Positions 32,001 through 42,479 of a DNA stretch of 64,000 bases are shown here, piece by piece (positions within the stretch are counted from its first letter, which is position 1; every line of letters begins with the position of its first letter). The notes under the pieces were generated by a model. The model was not told the DNA's origin, ran no database searches, and worked only from the letters and a program-made list of their open reading frames with translations. Source of the DNA: Helichrysum umbraculigerum (taxonomy: Eukaryota > Streptophyta > Magnoliopsida > Asterales > Asteraceae); NCBI GenBank assembly GCA_949592205.1, contig CATIUR010000004.1, forward strand, positions 87,470,337-87,534,336, written 5' to 3'. The translations under genes and the position numbers were made by a program.

Positions 32001-33626
32001 CAGAAGGAACTTAACATGAGACAAAGACGTTGGGTCGAATTGCTTAACGATTACGACTGTGAAATAAAGTATCACCCGGGTAAAGCTAACGTAGTAGCAG
32101 ATGCCCTGAGTCGTAAGGAACGAATCAAACCTCGAAGAGTTCGAGCCTTGGGATTAACGATCCACTCGAATCTCATTACTCAAATTCGCGAGGCACAAGA
32201 ACTTGCTTTCACTCCCGAATGTCTTAAGGATGAATCCTTGAAGGGAATGGAAAAACAACTCGAGAAAAAGGACAACGGGGTGTTGTACTTCATGAACCGA
32301 ATTTGGGTACCATGCGTAGATGAGTTACGCCAGCTGATTTTGGATGAGGCGCACAAGTCCAATTACTCGATACATCCTGGTGCGGACAAGATGTACCAGG
32401 ACTTGAAAGGCTTCTACTGGTGGCCTGGAATGAAACGTGACATTGCCACCTACGTTAGAAAATGCTTAACTTGCTCGAAGGTAAAAGTGGAATACCAAAA
32501 GCCGTCTGGGCTTTTGCAACAGCCTGAGTTGCCCAAATGGAAATGGGAGCAAATAACAATGGACTTCATTACGAAGTTACCTAGAACGGCATCGGGAGCA
32601 AATGCCATATGGGTGATTGTCGATCGATTGACGAAATCAGCCCACTTCCTCGCTATTAAGGAAACGGATGGAATGGAGAAACTAGCTAAAATCTATATTA
32701 AAGAGATTGTTTCTCGGCATGGTGTGCCACTATCCATCATCTCTGATAGAGATGCACGATTCACTTCTCGCTTTTGGCAAACATTACAACAGGCAATGGG
32801 TACTCGACTTGATATGAGTACTGCCTATCACCCGCAGACTGACGGCCAAAGTGAGCGAACTATACAGACGCTCGAAGACTTGTTGCGAGCATGTGTGATA
32901 GATTTTGGAGGTAACTGGGATACTCACCTACCTCTAGCTGAATTCTCTTACAACAATAGTTATCACACGAGTATACAGATGGCACCATTTGAGGCGTTAT
33001 ATGGACGCAAGTGCCGATCACCACTCTGTTGGGCAGAGTTGGACGACAGACAACTATCTGGACCCGAACTTGTCCAGGAAACCACTGACAAAATAACTCA
33101 AGTATTGAGCCGACTGAAAGCGGCACGAGACCGACAAAAGAGTTACGCTGATAACCGCCGTAAACCTCTTGAGTTTCAAGTAGGAGCCAAGGTCCTACTC
33201 AAAGTATCTCCCTGGAAGGGGGTAGCACGATTTGGCAAACGAGGAAAGCTGAACCCACGATACATCGGACCATTTGAAATCCTTGTTAGGATTGGTCCTG
33301 TCGCTTATAAGCTTAAACTACCACAAGAGCTTAGTAGCATACACGATACTTTCCACGTAAGCAACCTCAAAAAGTGTCTTTCTGACGAAACACTTATCCT
33401 TCCTCCTGACGAAGTCTTCATTGACTCAAAACTTAACTTTGTGGAGGAACCTGTTGAAGTTATGGATTCTAAAACTCAGAAACTTCGACACAAACGAATC
33501 AAACTGGTTAAAGTTCGTTGGAACTCGAAACATGGCCCAGAGTTTACCTGGGAACGAGAGGATGAAATACGAAAGAAATACCCCAACCTATTTGAGAGCG
33601 TGACCGAGACTCACGGCTCGACCTAA
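29055..33626 (+). CDS. Gag-Pol polyprotein of element A (1523 aa, intact)
   Basis: It is a single open frame with all domains. Gag occupies about 1-400, with two zinc knuckles of CX2CX4HX4C type (CGNCRAWGHRTREC and CFECGEQGHYRNRC) after a Lys/Gly-rich basic stretch. The aspartic protease centre is DSGAD at about 425. Reverse transcriptase shows IDLRSGYHQ and the catalytic FIDD near 762. RNase H begins YCDASHQGLGCVLMQ near 908. Integrase has an HHCC zinc-binding part near 1107-1140, then D in MDFI (about 1169), D in SDRDARF (about 1230) and E in QSERTIQ (about 1265). A GPF/Y-like RYIGPFEIL precedes a chromodomain-like end with VKVRWN and EFTWERED near 1484-1500. The order integrase after RNase H makes it Ty3/gypsy, and the C-terminus fits a Tekay/Del chromovirus. 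No stops or frameshifts, and Gag and Pol are in one frame. The stop codon overlaps the hairpin before the polypurine tract. Confidence 0.96.
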   Translation: MPPKRRATRNSQKTTTPPPPPTETTEQMIARRIAEGIAEYEASRSREPGANNSGSTPVNTETLVNASRGCSYKTFQACKPISFRGTEGAIGMIHWIEKTESVLDISDCSPDCMVKYAACTLADKALTWWNSQIQSLGRPAAYSMSWGTFKNLILEEFCPRSEMQKIETELWNITMMGADITGYTTKFQELARLVPHMVTPEYKRIERYIFGLVPQIRSLVTSSKPDTFRSAVTLAQSLTDEAVRMGNLTKKAVSGKSEPNSTDVSSSGGAKRKWNGSGADRQGQQNKKHSGNAKAYVATTTDSKPYLGNKPKCGKCNRHHEGGCGYCGNCRAWGHRTRECKTNPPPRANTERQNQGCFECGEQGHYRNRCPKLNNNNRGNNNNRANNINNQPAQGRAFVIGAQEARQDPNTVTGTFLVDNHYASVLIDSGADLSFVSTEFRPLLELESRKLDNKYTIELADGELIESGEIVPGCTLELEGHLFEIDLLPVKLGSFDVVVGMDWLSKNRAEIICHDKMVRLPLSTGETFVVQGEKRKSTTKMISCLKASKYLRNGYQAFLAHIVEKKTEERRVDDVPIVRDYPGVFPDELPGLPPPRQVEFHIDLVPGAAPIARAPYRLAPSEMQEPSTQLQELLDLGFIRPSFSPWGAPVLFVKKKDGSMRMCIDYRELNKVTIKNRYPLPRIDDLFDQLQGSSYYSKIDLRSGYHQLKVREEDVPKTAFRTRYGHYEFLVMPFGLTNAPAVFMDLMNRVCKPYLDKFVIVFIDDILVYSRSKEDHEQHLKLVLELLQKEKLYAKFSKCEFWIREVQFLGHVINDKGIHVDPSKIEAINNWEAPKTPTEVRQFLGLAGYYRRFIANFSKIAQPLTTLTQKDKKFEWNEKQENAFQLLKQKLSSAPILSQPEGVDNFVVYCDASHQGLGCVLMQNERVIAYASRQLKVHEKNYTTHDLELGAVVFALKIWRHYLYGTKCTIFTDHKSLQHIFDQKELNMRQRRWVELLNDYDCEIKYHPGKANVVADALSRKERIKPRRVRALGLTIHSNLITQIREAQELAFTPECLKDESLKGMEKQLEKKDNGVLYFMNRIWVPCVDELRQLILDEAHKSNYSIHPGADKMYQDLKGFYWWPGMKRDIATYVRKCLTCSKVKVEYQKPSGLLQQPELPKWKWEQITMDFITKLPRTASGANAIWVIVDRLTKSAHFLAIKETDGMEKLAKIYIKEIVSRHGVPLSIISDRDARFTSRFWQTLQQAMGTRLDMSTAYHPQTDGQSERTIQTLEDLLRACVIDFGGNWDTHLPLAEFSYNNSYHTSIQMAPFEALYGRKCRSPLCWAELDDRQLSGPELVQETTDKITQVLSRLKAARDRQKSYADNRRKPLEFQVGAKVLLKVSPWKGVARFGKRGKLNPRYIGPFEILVRIGPVAYKLKLPQELSSIHDTFHVSNLKKCLSDETLILPPDEVFIDSKLNFVEEPVEVMDSKTQKLRHKRIKLVKVRWNSKHGPEFTWEREDEIRKKYPNLFESVTETHGST

Positions 33627-33643
33627 ATCTCGGGACGAGATTT
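33625..33643 (+). ncRNA. Hairpin before the polypurine tract, element A
   Basis: AAATCTCG-GGA-CGAGATTT has eight perfect pairs and a GGA loop. The first two bases belong to the gag-pol TAA. C has a paired change to AATTTCG-GGA-CGAAATT, and B keeps the A form. Confidence 0.75.
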
Positions 33644-33650
33644 CACTAAC

Positions 33651-33660
33651 GGGGGGAGAA
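33651..33660 (+). promoter_or_regulatory. Polypurine tract of element A
   Basis: GGGGGGAGAA lies immediately before the 3' LTR. It is the plus-strand DNA primer site. Confidence 0.93.
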
Positions 33661-35548
33661 TGTGACACTCCTCCAAATTAGGTATATAATTATACTTAAT
33701 TACATGCATTTCTTACGCTAATACCCTGCATTTGTTTTAAACTAAACCTGGGATGTGATATGAGTCTAGCGAGCCCTAAACAATAATACTAAAAGTATTA
33801 CATGATACGTAGTTATTTATAAATTACGTACGAACGTATCGGAACGAAGCCGACAAATAAATAACAAAAGTTTCGTGACACAAAAAATAATTAATAATGA
33901 AATTATTAATTACGAGAACTTATATATCTATAACGAATAGACAAAAGGGTTTAAATATACGTTTAACATAAAACGTATTATAACACGAACAGAAACAATT
34001 TTAAAACGCGCTTAGAGGTTCCAAATAATAAAAGTATTATTTCGTAGGTTACTGTTTTAATGTATAGAACATTACCTCAAAATATGATTTCCAAATTTTA
34101 CTGAAATCTGGCACGCATTTTTGACTCTACAGTACTTTTACTGTGATTAATTTTAATGATACTTGTAACAAAGTATTTCACATTTCGATTTCAAAGTTCT
34201 AAATCTGTGATAACGAGAAACATAACGCAAAATTTTATTATAATTAAAGTACCACAAATTATGCCCGTACACGAAATTAACGGGCTAAAAACTAACAATA
34301 TTACACCAAACAAAATATCTGGGGAACAAATTGCCATTCGCTCCATACATCTGTTTGAAAAACTCGACCAACTTCCTTCCCTTATACATTTCCTTTGATC
34401 TTCAATAATTCACACACCAAACTTCTTCATTTCTTGATCCCTGTGGTTTTGGCGTTGGAAGAGAAAGAGAGCAGAGGGAGTAACAACAAGCAGAGGCAAC
34501 ACCATATCATCATCTTCTTCACCTTCAAACACTCAAATCAAACACAACAAAATGATCACATAATCATTATCATCATCTTCGTTCGTCATCAACACCATCA
34601 TCATCTCAAAATCATCATCAACCTCCATCTTTAACATCATTGTGAGGAAATTCTCCATTTTATTTCATTTTAATGATTTCTTCAAACTATTATGATTGTT
34701 GATGATTATTGTTGTAAACTTGTTAAAACATGTTACTAAGTGATTATACAACCTATTGTGATGTTTGATCATGTTAAAAACAAAGCTAAAATCAAAACCG
34801 TACGAAATTGTTGTAACAGAGAACGAACCAGAACCTGCAAAACCATTGAATCCGGCGGATTCAAGTGAATCCGGCGGATTCCCAGCTGAAACAATGGTGA
34901 ATACGGCGTATTCCATCGAATACGGCGTATTCCCCATTTAAAACTCTTGAATACGGCGTATTCCTCTGAATACGGCGTATTCCCATTTTTCAAACAAGTC
35001 GAATACGGCGTATTCCTACGAATACGGCGTATTCCCCATTTATAACTCGAACACTTTGAACAACCCAGATGAATCCGGCGTATTCACGGGAATACGGCGG
35101 ATTCCCAATTTATGAAACTTCGAATACGGCGTATTCAGTTAAATACGGCGTATTCCCACCCTTGACCCGCACCCAAACCTTCGGCTAAAACGATGAACGA
35201 GTAAAAGACACGCTTGATCCGACGGATCATCGGTGATCCGGTGGATCCTTTTTAAACTCGAATGAATACGGCGTATTCACCAGAATACGGCGTATTCCCC
35301 TATTTTCGAATGAATACGGCGTATTCATCTGAATACGGCGTATTCCCCTGATTTGGCCCGAATCCGGCGTATTCACCAGAATACGGCGTATTCACCCCTT
35401 TTGGTCCAGTCACTGACTTTTGCATTGTAATATAATGTACAAACAATTAATGGTACAGAATGCTACGACATGGGACTTAGAACTAGACGGACATATTATT
35501 GAGACATAATACTTCGGACAATTAAAACGCAACAAAACTTAATACGAT

Positions 35549-35624
<76 letters not shown>

Positions 35625-37126
35625 CGGACAATATATATATATACGAGAATATATGTATTCACATATATAAGTATATGTATATATACTTACACCTTTCGGA
35701 CAATTTAACAAATGAACAATACTTGGATAATATTATATATTTCCAAACAACAATTATCAACAAAATACACAAACTTCAGAAATTGATAATTTCTTGAAAC
35801 AAACGAACTATTAACGTAAGTAAACATAGTACTTATAGTTAATACATTGATGTGTATAGGTTGACTACGTTTGGGCTACGCTATCATATCTCGCTAGCAT
35901 TCACATCCGAGCACCTACTGTGAGTTCACAAACCCCTTTTCCATGTTTTAATGTTTTAAAACTCGGGGTGGAAAACATAGAAATCGTATGTATAATCACA
36001 TGCGACAACTGCTTTAAATACTGTATGTATTTGCTTGAACTGTTTATGAAGGGGTACTTCATACTTGAACTGTTTGTGAAAGGGTATTTCACACAACTAT
36101 TTGAACTGTGTTTTATGAAATGTTTTTCATAACTATTTTGGGAATTTAGGCAACGAATCTTGGTACGGATCTAGGCTGAACGATGTAGTGCATAAAAGAC
36201 CTTATGGCTACAGACTATAACCATTAGCTAGGTGACTCTAGCCACTGAGTATACGGATAGTACTATCGCCGTGACGACCCTCCTACTGATTTGGGAGCGT
36301 ATACTTAATTGTCCAGCATGGCAAACAACAACAGATTAGGGTTGTGGTTTGGTTATAGGGTTAGATCGGGTTACCTTACTTGACAGGTTTAGCTCACCTT
36401 TCAAGGGATCACCGTCTAAATATTCCCACAAAACTATTGTTTAGGAAGTGATTTCCTACGTACACTGATTTGGAAATGTTAATCTTTATCTAGGTTAACC
36501 TGTGTTTCCTACTAATGACTGAATTAGGAAATGTTATCTCTTGATTAAAATAACTTGTGTTTCCTATTACCACTACAACTGATTTGGGAAATGTTATTTG
36601 TTAATAACTTGTGTTTCCTACTTGATAAACAACACTTATTGGAAATGTTATTCTTAAATGTTTAACTTGTGTTTCCTACATAACGAACAAACTTGTGAAT
36701 TCACTCAACAATTTTGTTGACGTTTTACTCTATGTTTTTCAGGGAATTAGCAGCGTAAGTAAGATCTGCATGCATTATCAGGACGGACTACCCTGGACTT
36801 GTTAGGATGCCACTACTTTTGGGACACTTGGATTTCCTCTGTATAACTGCAATTATTGCAGTCATACCTATGAAATCTACTTTTGATATTATGTATTCTA
36901 TGAAATACTGATTTTAACTACTACTATTACTGTTATCACTTCTCAAGTGGTAATCATTTGTAAAACTTTAACTAATGGCATCTTAATCTATTTCGTTCTG
37001 CGATAATCATATGCTCTGAGTATGTATGTAACTGTTGGTTGTTTTACTGCTCACACCCCCGCCACGTCACTAAGCTTCCGCAAACCACTCTACGTAATTG
37101 TAATTACCGTTTGGCGGGGTGTGACA
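33661..37126 (+). repeat. 3' LTR of element A
   Basis: It is 3466 bp and lacks the 5' LTR's tandem duplication. Only a few substitutions were noticed against the 5' copy (for example AATATGATTT against AATAATATTT near 34083, and CAAATGAAC against CAAACGAAC near 35708). It is followed by TTGTA and then the resumed LTR of element B. Confidence 0.95.
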
Positions 37127-37128
37127 TT

Positions 37129-37193
37129 GTAACACCCCCAAATTCGTTGATTTAGATTAGCAGAAGCATTTAGTTAAAGTACAGGGGTGCCAC
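37129..37193 (-). ncRNA. U5-terminal stem-loop of element B
   Basis: In sense, GTGGCACCCC (37193-37184) pairs with GGGGTGTTAC (37138-37129) over ten positions with two G-U pairs. The loop contains TGCTTCTGC (37168-37160). In the antisense strand the two G-U pairs would be A-C mismatches, so pairing is favoured only in element-sense RNA. Confidence 0.7.
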
Positions 37194-37761
37194 AATAACA
37201 AAGCATGCATACGTATCAGAGCATATGATTACAATAGAACATATATTTTAAGATGCCAAATATAATGATTACAAAGTTTACGATTCATCGAATCGTATGA
37301 AAGTTATTAAGTTTACAAAAGTAGATTTCGTAAATATGACTAAACAGTTTTAGTTATACAAAAGAAATCCAGTTGTCAAAAGTTGGCATCCTATTCCTTC
37401 GTGGGTCGCCTATAATCCATATGTGCAGGCGGTCCCTACGTGCGCAGCTAATTCCCTGAAAAACATAGTAAAAGTCAACAACGAGGTTGAGTGAATTCAC
37501 AAGTTTTATGTTTGCAAGTACAGTTGGTAACCCACTTGTTGTTTATACAGTATCGTTGGGATGTCACCCAAAAGTGTAATTCGTAAAAACAAATACGTTT
37601 CCAAATAGTTATTACCATTACAGTCAAGTAATGTTTTGTGGAATGTTATCCAAAGTATAAGTTTAGTGGGTTGTTTGCCCAAAGTTCTGGTTTAAGTGGG
37701 ATGTTACCCAAATCGTAGTTACGTGGGATGTTTCCCAAATCATATGTTTGAAACGTGTTGT

Positions 37762-38040
37762 TGGTCGTTCTCCAGCGGTTTTAAAAGTGTGAGTCGGTCG
37801 TTCACCGACTAGTTACCAAATTGTACCGGTCGTTCTCCGGTAAGTTACTAAGTTAGCACCGGTCGTTCTCCGGCGAGTTACACTGTTAGTACCGGTCGTT
37901 CTCCGGTAAGATACCAAGTTAGTGTCGGTCGTTCTCCGACAAGTTACCCATATGTACCGGTCGTTCTCCGGTAAGTTACACAGCTAGTCGTTCTCTAGCT
38001 AGATACAAATTGTACCGGTCGTTCTCCGGTAAGATACCAA
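37762..38040 (-). repeat. Array of ACCGGTCGTTCTCCGGT units in LTR B (also 52912-53190)
   Basis: There are about nine units of roughly 28-30 bp, each with a CCGGT...CCGG(T/C) or GTCGG...CCGAC inverted pair around CGTTCT. Arms vary between units but usually stay complementary (ACCGG/CCGGT, GTCGG/CCGAC, CTAG/CTAG). Confidence 0.88.
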
Positions 38041-38790
38041 GTCGTATTTCACGAGTTGATAATAATCTTTGTATGAAATACCCTTTCATAAACATCAGTT
38101 CGTATAATTGTTTAACAGTTCAAGTACTCTAATCGTTTGAGTAGACAAGTATACATTCATGTAATAAAGTAGTTATGGCAATAAATAAAGCAGTTGTAAG
38201 AGTTTGACCGCAGTCACAAATAGTTTGTACAATGTATAACACAGTAGTTATATAAAAGTTTGTTCACGTAGCAAAAACGTTGACTATGTTTTCCACCCCT
38301 GTTCAAAAGCAGTTAAAACAGTAAAAGTAGGGGCTGTGAACTCACCTGTTGAGTTAAGTTGTTGTGCGAGTGCTAGCAAACCTAAGCCCAAGTACAGTCC
38401 GAAATCTCCTAATGTCCTAAACGTATGAGATTTAATAAGTATGTGGATGTCTAAACTAATCATCCATGCTAGTGTTTGTACAACTAAGTTATGTCCAAAG
38501 TGTTGGTTTATACGTTTGTGTTTTGGAAAATATGTACGGCTCGTTGGTGAGTTTTCGTAATAATAATTCAAAGTATTATTATTATATTTATCGTATTGTA
38601 TACTACCCAAAGTATATGTGTTTCATGTGCGAGTTATATCATAAAGGTTTGGTTCTTGAAGATGTTTAATGATTAGCGTGAAAGTATCCTTAAATTTATA
38701 GTTATTTTATCCGAAAGTATACATATATATATGTACATATGTCCGAATGTGTAAAAATTCATCGTTTAGGATCAAAAATGCACTTTTTCA

Positions 38791-38995
38791 AAAAGTCAAC
38801 TCGCAGTCAAAAAGTCAACTCGCAAGTGGACTCGCAAGTCAAGTGGACCCGCAAGTCAAGTGGACCCGCAAGTCAAGTCGACCCGCAAGCCAAGTCGACC
38901 CGCAAGTCAAGTCGATCCGCAAGTCAAGTCGACTCGCAAGTTAAGTCGACTCGCAAGTCAAGTCGACTCGCAAGTTAAGTCGACTCGCAAGTCCA
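38791..38995 (-). repeat. 17-bp tandem array in LTR B (also 53941-54165)
   Basis: Units read GCAAGTCAAGTCGACCC with CCC/CTC and GTGG/GTCG variants, about ten in each LTR. The two LTRs differ in unit count and sequence, as expected for an older, freely drifting array. Confidence 0.9.
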
Positions 38996-39198
38996 AATCT
39001 CGACTCGCGAAATTCGTCAGGTTTGGATCTCGGCTCGCGAAACTGGATGTTCAGCGATTTTTATGCAAATTTCGACTTTTAAAGCGTTTTTAATGATGTT
39101 TTTGGACATAATAAGTTAATGTAACACTAATACATGGTATATTAAGTATTATAAACACGAAAACTTCGAAATCTAAAGATTTGCGGGATTTGTCGGAT

Positions 39199-39204
39199 AC
39201 TTAC
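39199..39204 (-). promoter_or_regulatory. Candidate 5' splice site in LTR B (5' LTR copy 54371-54366)
   Basis: In sense, CTC|GTAAGTATCCGACAAA; in the right LTR GTAAGTTTCCGA. It follows a TCGGAT-N5-ATCCGA hairpin and a ~65-bp block strongly conserved with LTR C. Confidence 0.55.
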
Positions 39205-39922
39205 GAGTGGTCGGATTTGAAATCCGAAAAGATGGAAAGATAGATCGTGGTGTCGTGGTCGTTTTATTCCAAAGAAGTATGGTGATTCGTGACGTTTTTG
39301 TGGTAGTTTTGGTGATTTTTGTGTGGATTTTGGGTGAGTTTAGAGAGAGGTTGGAGAAAAAGCAAAGAAGAGAGAGAGAGATGAAATCAAAAATGGAAGG
39401 AAAAGGAGGTGGAGTTGGGGTTTTGTTCCCTTTTCTGCCTCCGTGTTTGCGTTCCGTGTTTGTTTACCCGATCGTTAAATGTTACTTCATTTTAACTAAT
39501 ATATTTTTAATGACACATTTCATTATATTTTTAACTAGGATCTTTTTATGAAACCAAATTAATTAATTTTATAAATTTCAAACTTTGTTTTATTTTAATT
39601 ATACAAGTTAACGTTTTGCGTTATAAAATGTTATGTAAATATTATCGACATAATATTTAATTGTTTACGACGTTATTTAATAATTTCGTTTTATTAAATA
39701 ATTTTGTTCACCAACAGTCGTATATTTTTGTTGCGTTTGTTTTCAGATTGTTCAGTACGTAATTACAACTAATTACGAATACGTAATACTACGCGTATTA
39801 TCTAGTTGGGCTTTGCTAGACTTACCTCTAAAATGTGTTGTGAATTCACTCAAGTAGGGAATTAGCCTAATAATGCAAGTGATTAACGTTAATAATCACG
39901 TTTAAATTTGCGGAGTGTTACA

Positions 39923-39933
39923 TTCTCCCCATG
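39923..39933 (-). promoter_or_regulatory. Polypurine tract of element B
   Basis: In sense CATGGGGAGAA lies directly before the 3' LTR start. Confidence 0.9.
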
Positions 39934-39939
39934 TTAGAG

Positions 39940-39958
39940 AAATCTCGTCCCGAGATTT
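39940..39958 (-). ncRNA. Hairpin before the polypurine tract, element B
   Basis: In sense AAATCTCG-GGA-CGAGATTT, identical to element A, although B has no pol gene left to end here. Retention without the coding context suggests a role in cis. Confidence 0.7.
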
Positions 39959-40198
39959 AAAATCAAGTCGGATCGCCCGCGGCGTATGTTCTCCGATAAG
40001 TCATGTCGTCAATAGTAATACCAATTTGCGTGGCGCTCAATTGTTTCCAGAAAAGTTTTAACGATTTAGTATACTCGCGGTATAGTTTAAATAGTTATAC
40101 GTTCGATAATGGTCGAAGTTTACCAAGCGTTAAGTTTGAATAGACATTCGAAGGAAACGTATGTTAAATCGTAGCAACAGCTGTTAAGACATACCGTG

Positions 40199-41420
40199 TT
40201 AGCCGAGGTCCGCAACTGTTTCCGGAGCCCGGAGGATGTATGCGCGGCTACGACCCGGTGGAATGGTTGCGATGCGGTTGTTGTTGTTTTGGTTGTTGTT
40301 ACCGCGGTTGAGTTGTGGGCAACGGTTTCGGTAGTGCCCGAGTTCTCCACACTCGAAGCAGCCGGTGTTTTGTCCCTCGGTGGTGGCTTGAGGGGGTAGG
40401 TTTGTTCTACAGTTTTGGGCTAAGTGGCCGGGACGTTTGCAGTTTTGGCAAAATGTACAATCTCCATCGTGGTGCTTCCCGCACTTGTCACACCTCGGTT
40501 TGTTACCAAGGTAGGGTTTGGATCCAGCTGCGGTGGTGGCAATGTAAGCCCTGGTGTTTCCCGAAGGTTTCTTGTTGGGTTGATTTTGGTGATCGTTTCC
40601 CTCATTGTTCCATTTACGTTTGTCACCTCCGTAACCAACAATTTCCAGTACGGGCTGGTTCGCTTTTCCCTGTAGTAGCTTTCAGAGTTCCGATCAGGAC
40701 TGCGTCATCGGTCAAGCTTTGAGCCAGGTCAACTGCGCTCCGGAAAGTAGCTGGTTTGGAGGACATCACCATGCCTCTGATCTGTGGGGCCAATCCCCTG
40801 TTGTAACGCTCAATGCGTTTGCTCTCGGGGGTCACCATGTGGGGTACGAGGCGTGCAAGCTCCTGGAACCTCATCGTGTACCCGGCAATGTCAGCACCGA
40901 TCATCTGGATGTTCCACAGCTCGGTTTCAAGTTTCTATTGCTCACTGTGAGAGCAAAACTCTTCCATCATCATCCGTTTCAAAGTCTCCCACGAGATGGA
41001 GTAAGCAGTTGGTCGTCCCATGATTTGAATTTGAGCGTTCCACCAAGTCAACGCTTTGTCAGCTAGGGTACACGTGGCGTATTTCACCATGGTGTCAGTT
41101 GCACAGCCGCTGATGTCAAGGACCGATTCCATCTTCTCGATCCAGTGGACTAGGCCAATGGCCCCTTCAGTCCCGGTGAAGGTACTCGGTTTGCAGGCTT
41201 GGAATGTTTTGTATGAACACCCCTGCTGGGTATTCGTCGGTGTCTCACTGTTGACGGGGGTGGCTCCACTGTTGTTCACCACATTTTCACGGTTGCGACT
41301 GGCCTCATATTGGGCGATTGCCTCGGCCACGCGTCGCTCGATGATTTGTTCGGTGGTTTCGACGACAGGAGGTGTATTCGTTTGGCGACTGTTGCGGGTC
41401 TTTCTTTGTTTAGGCGGCAT
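40199..41420 (-). pseudogene. Broken gag of element B (pol absent)
   Basis: It starts MPPKQRKTRNS at 41420 and is close to the Gag of element A throughout (CSYKTFQACKP, GTEGAIGLVHWIEK, TWWNAQIQ). There are two disabling changes. An in-frame TAG stands at about codon 162 (40937-40935), where A has CAG (Gln). There is a frameshift at about 40640-40660, before the basic stretch. Downstream, both zinc knuckles are intact in the shifted frame (CDKCGKHHDGDC / CQNCKRPGHLAQNC and CFECGELGHYRNRC), followed by a short tail and TAA at 40201-40199. The tail ends where protease begins in A and C; no protease, reverse transcriptase or integrase follows. The loss of pol looks like an old deletion, because the tail runs straight into the hairpin and polypurine-tract region. 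Confidence 0.9.
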
Positions 41421-41429
41421 GCTGACGTT

Positions 41430-41450
41430 CTGCGAGGAAGGAAATGCAGA
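41430..41450 (-). promoter_or_regulatory. Candidate 3' splice site before gag of B
   Basis: In sense CTGCATTTCCTTCCTCGCAG, with the AG nine bases before the gag ATG. This is the same spacing as in A. Confidence 0.45.
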
Positions 41451-41559
41451 AGTCAATGCCAATGAAAGAGATGTGAAGGATATAAATTTCACATAATTCA
41501 GTTATCGAGTATTTAAGAAGAAATGACAAGATCCCCATCACGTGTCTCACGACTATGAA

Positions 41560-41620
41560 ACACCCATATGTACTTAGTATAATATAATCACGTTGGCCAG
41601 GCGTCATTATATAACGCTAA
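41560..41620 (-). promoter_or_regulatory. Conserved pre-gag block in element B
   Basis: In sense TATATAATGACGCCTGGCC and following bases are nearly identical to A (28854-28915). B has no ORF1, so only ~450 bp separate primer-binding site and gag, and this block has been kept. Confidence 0.6.
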
Positions 41621-41854
41621 ATACATACTTCTTTTCATCAACCGTTGAACACGATCAGGTTCACATGAGATCCGAGTGGAAACGAACAAGTTGAATGTTT
41701 GTGAAGTTCCATAAATGGATCACGCGTATCGATGTATCGTAGCGATAGTTAGTCGTATGCAAATGTGTGTATGCATGTGCGTTCTAGCCAAGGCTATAGT
41801 CTAGGTCTCTAAGGTCTCTAAGTCACCTAAGAAATCTAGTTCGCTATAACCAAT

Positions 41855-41867
41855 GGCTCTGATACCA
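41855..41867 (-). promoter_or_regulatory. Primer-binding site of element B
   Basis: In sense TGGTATCAGAGCC lies three bases after the 5' LTR end (41871). Confidence 0.93.
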
Positions 41868-42459
41868 ATCTGTAACACCCCCAAATTCGTTGATTTAGAT
41901 TAGCAGAAGCATTTAGTTAGAGTACAGGGTGCCACAATAACAAAGCATGCATACATATCAGAGCATATGATTACAACAGAACTGTAACACCTGCTAAATT
42001 AGGATAATTATTTATGCCTAATTGATTGTAACTAGTTGTAATTAGTATGTAATAGGACTAATTGCAGACTCTATTTGTACATATATAAGGTGAATTATAT
42101 ATATATGTGTGTACTTACGCGATTTGGATTAATCGTACGAATTAACCGGACGGAGTCCGACACAGTTACTTGGACGTTGGTGACAGAAACTTACCTAAAT
42201 AATGAGAACGTATTTTATTATATAAAATACACAGCGAACAAACATTATTTATAATACCGCGACGACAATTTAACTAATTTAACGCATATGTATTAAACGC
42301 GAGTTAAGAATTTTAATACTTCGACAAATGTTTTTATAATTAATTTCAAGGTATTTCATTAAAACATTTCCCGTCACCTTTTAAAAATATAACTGCTTGA
42401 TAACGTTTAAACGACGGAGGAAACGAACACCGCACGGAGCGCGGAGGCGCAGACTGAAA

Positions 42460-42479
42460 GTGGGAGGTTAACCTCCCAC
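42460..42479. repeat. Perfect 20-bp palindrome GTGGGAGGTTAACCTCCCAC in LTR C
   Basis: It is an exact inverted repeat with a GTTAAC (HpaI) centre at the start of the CT-rich leader, near where transcription probably begins. It is present unchanged in the 3' LTR at 50442-50461. Confidence 0.9.

Larger units (their letters stand above)
23851..37126 (+). mobile_element. Ty3/gypsy (Tekay/Del-type) element A, structurally complete
   Basis: It is 13.3 kb, flanked by the 5-bp duplication TTGTA (23846-23850 and 37127-37131). It has two LTRs of 3601 and 3466 bp starting TGTGACACTCC and ending GGGTGTGACA. The order is primer-binding site, ORF1, uninterrupted gag-pol, hairpin, polypurine tract. It landed in the first bases of element B. 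The LTRs look nearly identical by eye apart from a tandem duplication and a TA-repeat length difference, so it is young and may have been recently active. Confidence 0.95.
37128..39922 (-). repeat. 3' LTR of element B (left copy)
   Basis: In the minus-strand sense it starts TGTAACACTCCGC at 39922 and ends GGGGGTGTTACA at 37128. The duplicated TTGTA of element A supplies its last bases, which also occur at 23847-23850. It contains, in sense, a leader, donor motif 39204-39199, a 17-bp tandem array (38995-38791) and a second array with ACCGGTCGTTCTCCGGTAAG units (38040-37762). It differs from the right copy at scattered sites and in array copy number. Confidence 0.93.

Noticed and set aside
37762..38040. 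CRISPR-like regularly spaced repeats
   Set aside because: Eukaryotic LTR array; spacers are not unique and units drift. Not a CRISPR array.
38739..39093. Open frames of QVKSTRKSSR type
   Set aside because: They are translations of a 17-bp tandem array. As 17 is not a multiple of three, all frames give similar repeats.
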